From NCBI GenBank assembly GCA_029945985.1, contig JAQSDP010000470.1, positions 1 to 12,436 on the forward strand: a stretch of 12,436 nt of DNA, written 5' to 3'. Source of the stretch: a bacterium (lineage in GTDB: Bacteria; Acidobacteriota; Blastocatellia; Pyrinomonadales; Pyrinomonadaceae). The position numbers and the translations under genes were made by a program. A model generated the notes under the pieces. That model was given only the letters and a program-made list of their open reading frames with translations, searched no databases and was not told where the DNA came from. This document shows positions 7,264 through 12,436 of the stretch, piece by piece; the stretch's first letter is position 1, and every line of letters begins with the position of its first letter.

Positions 7264-7701
7264 CTATCTCGCCAAACGATGCTTCAGTATACCATAGATC
7301 TGGACGTTGCAACATATAATCGCTGCAACAATTAGCAGTGTCATCGGGACGAATCGAACAGCATCCGGGAGGACCGTCCCGATCGCCTGTCCAAGCATCA
7401 ACCCGAATGTGATCCCGACCGCTCCGACCACGATCCTTCCGACCAGCCACCGCGAGAAATCCTGATGATCTCCCGTGAAGGGCAAAAAATAAGGCACCAC
7501 GAGAAAGACAACCAACGTCGCAACCTGCAATACAGTCGCAACGCTCATAGTAAGGCTAACCAAGCCGAGATCCATGGCCAAGAAGAACAACACAAAAGTC
7601 GTATCCAAGGTAAATGGGATCGCGGATTCGTTCGACTTCTCGCTCGCAGCGATGAGAAGGGTCGGCTCGGCGAACATCGCCCGAGTGCTGATGTTTTGCA
7701 T
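7264..7701 (-). CDS. Hypothetical four-helix membrane protein, second gene after an XRE regulator
   Basis: I do not recognise a family for this 145-residue protein. After about 33 mostly polar N-terminal residues it is very hydrophobic, with likely helices near residues 34-56, 57-75, 87-110 and 118-138. The last two are separated by a short VLPDAVRF loop, and the protein ends in a basic KHRLAR tail. It has no export signal apart from the first helix and no catalytic motif that I can see. The ATG at 7701 is supported by GAGG 7 nt upstream (complement of 7709-7712). It starts 26 bp after the XRE gene stop on the same strand, so the two are probably cotranscribed, and it ends at the shared terminator. 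A partner, target or sensor role relative to the regulator is only a guess. Confidence 0.75.
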   Translation of the reverse strand: MQNISTRAMFAEPTLLIAASEKSNESAIPFTLDTTFVLFFLAMDLGLVSLTMSVATVLQVATLVVFLVVPYFLPFTGDHQDFSRWLVGRIVVGAVGITFGLMLGQAIGTVLPDAVRFVPMTLLIVAAIICCNVQIYGILKHRLAR

Positions 7702-7727
7702 TTTAAGACCTCGCGTAAAAATTCTGG

Positions 7728-8138
7728 CTACTTTCGCTTCTTCGGCGTGCTTCCGCTGAACTGCTTATACGCAACGCGGAAAAGCTCTGAAAGGGCGTTC
7801 GCCGTCTCTGGCGAAAGGTTCTTGTCAGCGCGGAGATGAGCCTCGACGATCTCAGGCGTCGCTTCATGCGGATAGTAGATCACGGGTTCGACATCTGACG
7901 TCGCCGAGGACTGTTTGTTCATGATCCGGTCCATCGGCATATCCAGCCAGCCGGTCAGGCGTGCGATGTTGTCGGCGTCGGGCTTTCCGGTGCCGTTCTC
8001 GATGCGCGAAAGTGTCGAAGCCGAAACTCCTGTCACATCCGCGACATCTCTAAGGCTCAGGCCGAGTTCTTCACGACGGCGTTTGATCGCCGATCCTAAT
8101 TCCTGCGTTTTGACGTAATTGTCGTTCTTAAATGCCAT
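7728..8138 (-). CDS. XRE-family helix-turn-helix transcriptional regulator
   Basis: This 136-residue protein has a canonical Cro/CI-type HTH at about residues 12-71: LGSAIKRRREELGLSLRDVA, then the recognition-helix region VSASTLSRIENG and a final LTGWLDMPMDRI helix. Residues about 90-127 form a second helical part (TPEIVEAHLRADKNLSPETA, then ALSELFRVAYKQF). The two-part layout and length recall DdrO-like and ImmA/IrrE-associated repressors, though no COG2856 protease gene is adjacent. The start is supported by GGAGG (complement of 8143-8147) 4 nt upstream. A promoter and a perfect inverted repeat lie just upstream, suggesting autorepression. It is divergent from the Rad52-like gene, which it may also control. 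DNA binding is secure; the target is inferred. Confidence 0.88.
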   Translation of the reverse strand: MAFKNDNYVKTQELGSAIKRRREELGLSLRDVADVTGVSASTLSRIENGTGKPDADNIARLTGWLDMPMDRIMNKQSSATSDVEPVIYYPHEATPEIVEAHLRADKNLSPETANALSELFRVAYKQFSGSTPKKRK

Positions 8139-8155
8139 TTTTCCTCCGATTTAGC

Positions 8156-8175
8156 TAAGTGTCATACTGCACTTA
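8156..8175. promoter_or_regulatory. Candidate operator: perfect 6-bp inverted repeat with 8-bp spacer
   Basis: TAAGTG 8156-8161 and CACTTA 8170-8175 form a perfect dyad around TCATACTG. It lies just downstream of the predicted XRE transcription start (about 8184), where a bound repressor would block elongation or promoter clearance. The dyad is seen directly; binding by the neighbouring XRE protein is inferred. Confidence 0.45.
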
Positions 8176-8190
8176 CCATCTCATGGCTAA

Positions 8191-8219
8191 AACATAGCAC
8201 AGGAAAGTTTTGAATGCAA
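8191..8219 (-). promoter_or_regulatory. Sigma70-type promoter of the XRE-membrane protein operon
   Basis: On the - strand, TTGCAT (complement of 8214-8219), a 17-nt spacer and TATGTT (complement of 8191-8196) form a good promoter, strengthened by TG one base before the -10 (TGCTATGTT, extended -10). The predicted start is near 8184, giving a 5' UTR of about 46 nt that contains the candidate operator. Confidence 0.65.
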
Positions 8220-8269
8220 CACCTAATTTCATACTTGCAACAAATAAAAGAATGCAGTACACTGTTGCA
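8215..8269. repeat. Three copies of TGCAACA across the divergent promoters
   Basis: TGCAACA occurs at 8215-8221 and 8236-8242, 21 bp apart (two helical turns), and in inverted orientation (TGTTGCA) at 8263-8269. The first overlaps the XRE -35 box, the second overlaps the -35 of the Rad52-like gene, and the third covers its -10/+1 region. A related ATACTTGCA repeat occurs at 8231-8239 and 8278-8286, with ATACTGCA at 8164-8171. Such phased iterons suggest a protein-binding array for joint control of both genes. Confidence 0.45.
8235..8263 (+). promoter_or_regulatory. Sigma70-type promoter of the Rad52-like gene
   Basis: TTGCAA 8235-8240, a 17-nt spacer and TACACT 8258-8263 give a plausible promoter with a start near 8270. 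Its -35 is only 15 bp from the -35 of the divergent XRE promoter, so one bound protein could act on both. The -10 matches 4 of 6 consensus bases. Confidence 0.5.
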
Positions 8270-8424
8270 TGGATGGGATACTTGCAGCCGTCCATATTGC
8301 TGAGCGGCCCGCCTGAAAGGCCGCGAACAGGGCTAATCGGCCGAACCGATCTCGGAGATTCAGGAACGAGATAAATATCATCGGGACGATCGCAACAGCC
8401 GGAATGAAATTAGGAGACATAGAC
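8270..8424 (+). other. Long structured 5' leader of the Rad52-like gene
   Basis: If transcription starts near 8270, the mRNA has about 155 nt before the start codon. Hairpins are visible at 8304-8309/8319-8324 (GCGGCC with GGCCGC, 9-nt loop) and 8336-8340/8346-8350 (ATCGG with CCGAT, 5-nt loop). No known riboswitch is recognised. AGGAG at 8412-8416 is the ribosome binding site. Confidence 0.3.
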
Positions 8425-9111
8425 ATGAAGGCGCTAAACGAAGTGAAAACACAGCAGGTACTATCGGAAGAATTTTCAGTGGAGAGCACTAACGTTCTCG
8501 ACTTCGCTTCAACTCTCAAGGAACTGCGTAAGAACGTTGCTCCAGAGCTGATCCGCCATCGCGAGGCTTCGGGTCAAGAGAGCGTGCGAACGGTCGATTA
8601 CGTCGAATGGCACACGATCGCGGACCTGCTCGATCAGGCCGCTCCGAACTGGGCACACTCTGTAAAGGATATTCGAACGATCGGCGACTTCGTCGTTGTA
8701 ACGGTCGGGATAACTATCGACGGTGTCACCCGCGAAGGGGTCGGAACCGGCTCGGCTCGAAGCGAGACCGGGATCAAGAAAGCTGAACACGACGCCCTCA
8801 AGCGGGCGGCGGTAAAGTTCGGCCTTGCACGTGACCTATATAAGCGCAGCGCCGATGCGATCGATCACGAGCCCTCCCGTTCTGTATTCCCCGCGGATCC
8901 CGTCGCCAAGACTCTTGCAGAAATGGTAACAACGAAGCAGCTCGGAATGATCCGTGTCGTTGCACGGGAAGCCGCGATAGATGCGGACAAGGAATGTCTT
9001 CAGATGTTGAATTGTCGAGTCTCCGAACTCTCGCGGCGTGCCGCATCTGCATTGATCGACCATCTTCGTGAGCTGAAGCCGCAGGAACTTCCGCTCAGAA
9101 AGGCCGGCTAA
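8425..9111 (+). CDS. Rad52/DdrA-like single-strand annealing protein
   Basis: With the start at 8425 the protein has 228 residues. The upstream in-frame ATG at 8404 is less likely, because AGGAG at 8412-8416 lies 8 nt before 8425. Residues about 58-140 match the core of the Rad52/Rad22 family and resemble Deinococcus DdrA. They show VDYVEWHTIADLLDQAAPNW (57-76), the beta-strand stretch FVVVTVGITIDGVTREGVGTG, and the helix ALKRAAVKFGLARDLY (124-139). The GVTRE-VG and DALKR-A-V-FG-R-LY patterns are the strongest evidence. Residues 168-217 form a separate small helical domain (TTKQLGMIRVVAREAAID, then RAASALIDHLREL) of a type I associate with recombination proteins. The family binds and anneals single-stranded DNA during break repair. 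Nothing else phage-like is nearby. It is divergent from the XRE gene, with shared control likely. Confidence 0.85.
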   Translation: MKALNEVKTQQVLSEEFSVESTNVLDFASTLKELRKNVAPELIRHREASGQESVRTVDYVEWHTIADLLDQAAPNWAHSVKDIRTIGDFVVVTVGITIDGVTREGVGTGSARSETGIKKAEHDALKRAAVKFGLARDLYKRSADAIDHEPSRSVFPADPVAKTLAEMVTTKQLGMIRVVAREAAIDADKECLQMLNCRVSELSRRAASALIDHLRELKPQELPLRKAG

Positions 9112-9127
9112 AAAGCTCACCAAGCGA

Positions 9128-9199
9128 AGTTTTGAGTTGTGGTACCCGTCGCGGCTGAGCTGTCTCGGCCTGCAGATCTCCCACCCACAGCTCAAAACT
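9128..9199. repeat. 72-nt two-tier inverted repeat after the Rad52-like gene
   Basis: The outer arms 9128-9142 and 9185-9199 pair over 15 positions (AGTTTTGAG with CTCAAAACT perfectly, then one G-U and five more pairs). Inside, GGCTGAG 9153-9159 pairs with CTCGGCC 9164-9170 across a CTGT tetraloop (one G-U). No clear T-run follows on the + strand, so termination is uncertain. The shape would also suit a dispersed REP/MITE-like element. Copy number cannot be judged from this window. Confidence 0.55.
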
Positions 9200-9264
9200 C
9201 CCCGCCCTTCTTCAAATATTCGATCCTCACTGCAACTTTTCGGTCTCCGAATTCGCTTTCAGAG

Positions 9265-9270
9265 TATAAT
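9265..9270 (+). promoter_or_regulatory. Consensus -10 box upstream of the DUF1579 gene
   Basis: A perfect TATAAT lies at 9265-9270, which would start transcription near 9277, about 41 nt before the ATG at 9318. No good -35 is visible at 16-18 bp (GGTCTC region), so the promoter may be weak or activator-dependent. Confidence 0.4.
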
Positions 9271-9317
9271 TACGACCAATCAGGACGTCTAACATCAAGT
9301 TGACCTTGTGGTAACTA

Positions 9318-9782
9318 ATGAGTATACCCATCAAATTTCAGCAGCTTGTCGGTGATTGGAAAGGTAGAAACAGGCTTCACCTAGGAGATTGGGGGTCGAC
9401 GCCGCTGCACGAATCCGCCGGCACCGCCACGGTACAGGAGCGAAATCGAGGACAGTTTTTGGAGATCGCCTATTCCTGGGAATACGACGGGAAACCGCAG
9501 GAGGGGGTGTTCATCCTTGGCGGTGACAATAAGACACATGCGGTCAAGGCATTTTGGACGGATTCGTGGCACTTGGCTCACCAGGTGATGTTGTGTGAGG
9601 GCAAGGAATCGGCAGACGGTTCCATATCGGTTACCGGATCCTATAAAGTCGACGGCCACCCGGACTGGGGATGGCGCACGGCGATAACGCCTGCTGGAGC
9701 CGGTTTTGAGTACAAAATGTTCAACGTCTCTCCTGAGGGCGAAGAAACGATCGCCGTCGAGATGCAGATGGAGCGAACGTGA
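9318..9782 (+). CDS. DUF1579 family protein
   Basis: This 154-residue soluble protein has no signal peptide or membrane helix. It carries the pattern I associate with DUF1579: LVGDWKG near the N-terminus (10-16), an ESAGTATV segment, then the strands FLEIAYSWEYDGKPQEGVF, FWTDSWHLAHQVMLCEG, GHPDWGWRTAI and the C-terminal FNVSPEGEETIAVEMQMER. The spacing suggests a single calycin-like beta-barrel. It is rich in Trp (7 residues), in contrast to the trp operon proteins upstream. The biochemical role of the family is not established. It follows a consensus -10 box but has only a weak ribosome binding site. The next gene begins 15 bp downstream, so the two probably share a transcript. Confidence 0.8.
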   Translation: MSIPIKFQQLVGDWKGRNRLHLGDWGSTPLHESAGTATVQERNRGQFLEIAYSWEYDGKPQEGVFILGGDNKTHAVKAFWTDSWHLAHQVMLCEGKESADGSISVTGSYKVDGHPDWGWRTAITPAGAGFEYKMFNVSPEGEETIAVEMQMERT

Positions 9783-9797
9783 ACACAATTTAGAATA

Positions 9798-10745
9798 GTG
9801 AAATTTAGGTTTGCGCTTAAAACCCTTGTCCTTATCCTCCCGCTCTCCCTCTCGGTCTACGCCCAATTTACCCAGACTGCATACTCACAATCCGGTGCGG
9901 TCGCCGATACGCAGGAGATCCGAAAAGCGATCAGCGAGATCGAGCGGGCATTTGTCGCTCGGGACCCGGAGCCCTTCGACCGGCTTTATATGGATGGATA
10001 TGTCAACGTTCGCGACAAGCCGATATTCAACTATCGCGACCAGCTAAGCGCGATGATCAAATGGGATTCGGCTGCTCAAAAGACAGGCAAGAAGCTCGAT
10101 CTTGAGACGCTTTCATACGACAGTGACCTTCCGTCCGTTCAGGTTTTTGGCGACGTTGCCGTGGTCAATATCCTCAAAAGAAATCTGTGGCGGTATCGTG
10201 GAGACAGGTGTCTGACCCAATATCAGACAACGGAACTTTGGATAAGATCGCAGGCCGGATGGAAGATCGCGGCCGCTCATATGTCCACCATTCAATGCGA
10301 ACAGAATCCGGGGCAGCCGTCCCATCCTGCCCTCGCCGAGATCCGTCCGATCGCAAAGCCTGTGAAGTTCATTTCCGTTGCGGCCGAAACGGAACTTCGC
10401 GAGTTGCTTAGCACGCTCAACGACGCCGGAATGAAAAGCGATACTAATGCGGATGCATTCGCCCCGGAATACGTGTTTACCGCGACCAACGCTTCGGTGT
10501 CTAAGGATAGGCAAGGACTTCTGGAGGCCCTGAAGATCCCGACGATGAGAAATCGAGAGCGGTATCGAGATGATGAGGTCTTTCTTAGCTTCGGTCCCGC
10601 GGCGATCTATCTCTTCAGAATCCGGTCGTTTCCAAAAGCAGGCCAGACAACCCCTCCGCCGCCGATAGTATTTTCAGTCATGTTCGCGAGGACGGGTTCC
10701 GATTGGCGCATTGTGGCAGCACACGCCTCTGAACTTACTGACTGA
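9798..10745 (+). CDS. Exported protein with two SnoaL/DUF4440-like domains
   Basis: This 315-residue protein begins with a GTG codon (9798) and a clear Sec signal peptide: basic residues, then a hydrophobic core to about residue 20, with likely cleavage after VYA (22). Residues about 38-165 form one NTF2-fold domain of the SnoaL/DUF4440 type: an IRKAISEIERAFVARDPEPF helix, a strand with QVFGDVAVVN, then TTELWIRSQAGWKIAAAHMS. Residues about 195-312 repeat the plan more loosely, again ending in a SDWRIVAAHAS strand. The shared W-I-AAH- ending of both halves is the visible sign of tandem duplication. The specific function is unknown; members range from cyclases and isomerases to inactive binding proteins. 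It starts 15 bp after the DUF1579 gene and ends convergently with the M16 gene, 5 bp between stops. Confidence 0.75.
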   Translation: MKFRFALKTLVLILPLSLSVYAQFTQTAYSQSGAVADTQEIRKAISEIERAFVARDPEPFDRLYMDGYVNVRDKPIFNYRDQLSAMIKWDSAAQKTGKKLDLETLSYDSDLPSVQVFGDVAVVNILKRNLWRYRGDRCLTQYQTTELWIRSQAGWKIAAAHMSTIQCEQNPGQPSHPALAEIRPIAKPVKFISVAAETELRELLSTLNDAGMKSDTNADAFAPEYVFTATNASVSKDRQGLLEALKIPTMRNRERYRDDEVFLSFGPAAIYLFRIRSFPKAGQTTPPPPIVFSVMFARTGSDWRIVAAHASELTD

Positions 10746-10750
10746 AGCAA

Positions 10751-12436
10751 CTAAGTTCTAGTTCCCGAGAAAGCCAGCGGGTCCGGCACGATCGGAACGG
10801 TTATTGAACCGCTCATCGAATCGGTACCTGTCACCTTCCCGCCGATCGAAAGCTCCAGCGATTGACCTTGAAGGTCAGTGATCGCAGTAGCGGAGAACTT
10901 GCTTCCGGTGATCAAACCCTGCCGGATCTCGCCCTCACCGAGCATGGTAACCACGGTCCCAGTTATCGATGTTCCATCCTGCGCGATCGTCAATGTAACC
11001 GGAACCGGTTGACCTTGGAAATCCAGCGACAGTTCCCAAACCCCGGCGATATCGGCATCGGCTTCGTCCGAAGCCTCGTCGTAAACAGACAGATCTTTGG
11101 GCTGGCCTTCGGTATCGAACACCTCGATCTTGGAAGCGTATTCACGTACCTGAGGAAGAATCTCACCGGCGTCTCCGACGATAACGATCGCAAGTGCGTC
11201 GGGATGAAGGTGCTCCTGTGCAACTCGTTGCACCTCATCCGCTGTGACCGCAGCCACATTGTCGCGGTAAGACTGGAGATAATCAGCAGGTAATCCGTAG
11301 ATCTGCTGATTGAGGATGAGCCCCGTCATCCCTTCCTGAGTTTCAGCTCTCAGCGGAAATACGCCCGTCAAATAATTCTTCGCGTCATCGAGTTCCTCAT
11401 CTCCTACGCGTTCGTCCCGAATGCGGTTTAGCTCGTAGAAGAACTCCTTGATCGAATCGCCGGTGACGGACGTGCGGACCTCTGCGCTAGCTTCGATGTC
11501 GCCGGCCAGCCGCTTCATATCCATTCGCGTATAGGCCCCATATGTGTACCCCTTCTCTTCACGAAGGTTCATGAAGACCCGCGAAGACGCCCCGGCTCCG
11601 AGAACCTGATTCATAACGATCAGCGGGAAGTAATCGGGGTGCGAGCGCTTGACACCCGGATTTGCCAATACAATATTCGACTGCGCGGATCCCGGCCGAT
11701 CCACTATCGTGAGAGTTCGCTCGGTCCTTACGGGAAGTTCAGGATCCTCGACCGACGGGAGCTCGCCCCGTTCCCACCCAGCGAAATGGCCTTCGAGTTT
11801 CTTGAGCAGCTCATCGCGATCCACGTTTCCAACGATCACTAAGACCGCGTTGTTAGGAATGATCCGGGAGCCGTGCAGTCTCACCAGGCCCTCGCGAGTC
11901 AGCTTCTCAATATCGGCTGCCTTTGGTGCGATCGTGGCATAAGGATGCGGACCGTAAAGGATTCGCGAAGTTTGCTCGTTCGCAAGGAAGTTCGGCTGCG
12001 AGCGCTGGTACTTCAGATTCTCAACAGTGTTGCGACGATAAAGATCGAGTTCCTCCTCGGGAAAAGTAGGCTGGAAAACGACCTCGGCTATCAGGTCGAG
12101 AATGTCAGCACTGTACATCGACAGAGTCGATGCCGAAACGATCGTGAAATCGTCGGAAGCCGAAACACTCAGGGCTGCTCCAAGACGCTCAATCTTCTCC
12201 GCGAGTTCCCTACTTGAATAGTCCACCGTGCCTTCCGTCATCATCGCGACCATCGCCGACGTCAGACCGGTTTGATCTTTGGGATCATGTGAGTCGCCGG
12301 AGAAGAAGGCCAGCCTGAAACTAACGAGCGGAAGCCGTTCATTATCAAAGATAACGACTTTGAGGCCGTTGGGCAGCGTAGTCTCAAAAGCCGCCGGGAT
12401 CTGGAATGGTACAGGAGGAAGAGGCGCGGGTGCTGT
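10751..12436 (-). CDS. M16-family (insulinase/MPP-like) protein lacking the zinc site, with C-terminal beta domain; 5' end outside window
   Basis: The frame is open to the window edge, giving 561 visible C-terminal residues. The internal ATG at 12253 is not the true start, because family-typical sequence precedes it (LPNGLKVVIFDNERLPLVSF, then a GDSHDP-like block). Where active M16 enzymes have HxxEH after a GL motif, this one reads GLTSAMVAMMTEGT, so the zinc ligands are gone. Later family blocks are intact: GPHPYATIAP, IPNNAVLVIVGNVD, NQVLGAGASSRVFMNLREEKGYTYGAY with the conserved Arg/Tyr substrate region, and a second M16 half. It therefore looks like the non-catalytic subunit of a paired M16 protease. 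After a short acidic linker, about 100 residues (encoded by 10754-11053) form an extra glycine-rich beta domain ending in FSGTRT. It is probably envelope-associated; the signal peptide would lie outside the window. Confidence 0.88.
   Translation of the reverse strand, partial: TAPAPLPPVPFQIPAAFETTLPNGLKVVIFDNERLPLVSFRLAFFSGDSHDPKDQTGLTSAMVAMMTEGTVDYSSRELAEKIERLGAALSVSASDDFTIVSASTLSMYSADILDLIAEVVFQPTFPEEELDLYRRNTVENLKYQRSQPNFLANEQTSRILYGPHPYATIAPKAADIEKLTREGLVRLHGSRIIPNNAVLVIVGNVDRDELLKKLEGHFAGWERGELPSVEDPELPVRTERTLTIVDRPGSAQSNIVLANPGVKRSHPDYFPLIVMNQVLGAGASSRVFMNLREEKGYTYGAYTRMDMKRLAGDIEASAEVRTSVTGDSIKEFFYELNRIRDERVGDEELDDAKNYLTGVFPLRAETQEGMTGLILNQQIYGLPADYLQSYRDNVAAVTADEVQRVAQEHLHPDALAIVIVGDAGEILPQVREYASKIEVFDTEGQPKDLSVYDEASDEADADIAGVWELSLDFQGQPVPVTLTIAQDGTSITGTVVTMLGEGEIRQGLITGSKFSATAITDLQGQSLELSIGGKVTGTDSMSGSITVPIVPDPLAFSGTRT

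Noticed and set aside
8269..8374. Two short open frames in the Rad52-like leader (ATG at 8269 and at 8273)
   Set aside because: Neither has a ribosome binding site or recognisable sequence; they are most likely chance frames in an untranslated leader.
7320..8400. Similar short stretches (shared TCATCGGGACGA) in the membrane-protein gene and the Rad52-like leader
   Set aside because: A 12-bp match is expected by chance in a window of this size and similarity does not extend, so it is not evidence of duplication.
8229..8519. Open frame of 96 codons on the - strand across the intergenic region and start of the Rad52-like gene
   Set aside because: It runs through the predicted promoter and the N-terminus of a well-supported gene and shows no family features.
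1..12436. CRISPR arrays, tRNA or rRNA genes, transposases, integration sites
   Set aside because: No regularly spaced repeats, tRNA-like cloverleaf, rRNA sequence or transposase-like protein was seen on either strand.

Overview
The window is a mid-GC bacterial chromosome segment. It most likely comes from an Acidobacteriota-type organism, possibly class Blastocatellia. That placement is an inference from gene content and protein style (tryptophan operon with a ferredoxin-like DAHP synthase, DUF1579 protein, zinc-ligand-less M16 protein with a C-terminal beta domain, bacterial Rad52/DdrA-like protein); no rRNA or other marker is present to confirm it.

Region 1 (1-7250) is a complete, tightly packed tryptophan operon on the + strand: trpE, trpD, trpC, trpF, trpB, trpA, then a type I-beta DAHP synthase (aroF). 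Five junctions are overlapping or nearly touching (4-bp ATGA overlaps at D/C, F/B and B/A, a 14-bp overlap at C/F, a 24-bp gap at E/D). Together these enzymes take erythrose-4-phosphate and PEP into the shikimate pathway (aroF) and chorismate on to tryptophan. There is no trpG, so the glutamine amidotransferase subunit must be encoded elsewhere. Just before trpE lies a structured leader: an open frame with two Trp codons ending at a stop, a predicted three-way junction, and a terminator-like hairpin ending 11 nt before the trpE start codon. This looks like a transcription attenuator. The operon ends in a strong bidirectional terminator (about 7206-7250).

Region 2 (7264-9200) is a small divergent module. 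On the - strand an XRE-family repressor gene is followed by a four-helix membrane protein of unknown function. Facing away on the + strand is a Rad52/DdrA-like single-strand annealing protein. The 286-bp region between them holds two back-to-back sigma70-type promoters, a 20-bp perfect inverted repeat placed to act as an operator, and three copies of TGCAACA, two of them 21 bp apart on the promoter elements. The combination of an XRE regulator with a DdrA-like DNA-repair gene resembles the logic of the Deinococcus DdrO/DdrA regulon, but the IrrE-type protease is absent here and a membrane protein occupies the second slot. A 72-nt two-tier inverted repeat follows the Rad52-like gene.

Region 3 (9265-10745) has a DUF1579 protein and, 15 bp later, an exported protein with two SnoaL/DUF4440-like folds, both + strand.

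Region 4 (10751-12436, - strand, running off the window) is the C-terminal 561 residues of an M16-family (insulinase/MPP-like) protein. It has lost the HxxEH zinc site and carries an extra C-terminal beta-rich domain. It is convergent with region 3, with only 5 bp between the stop codons.
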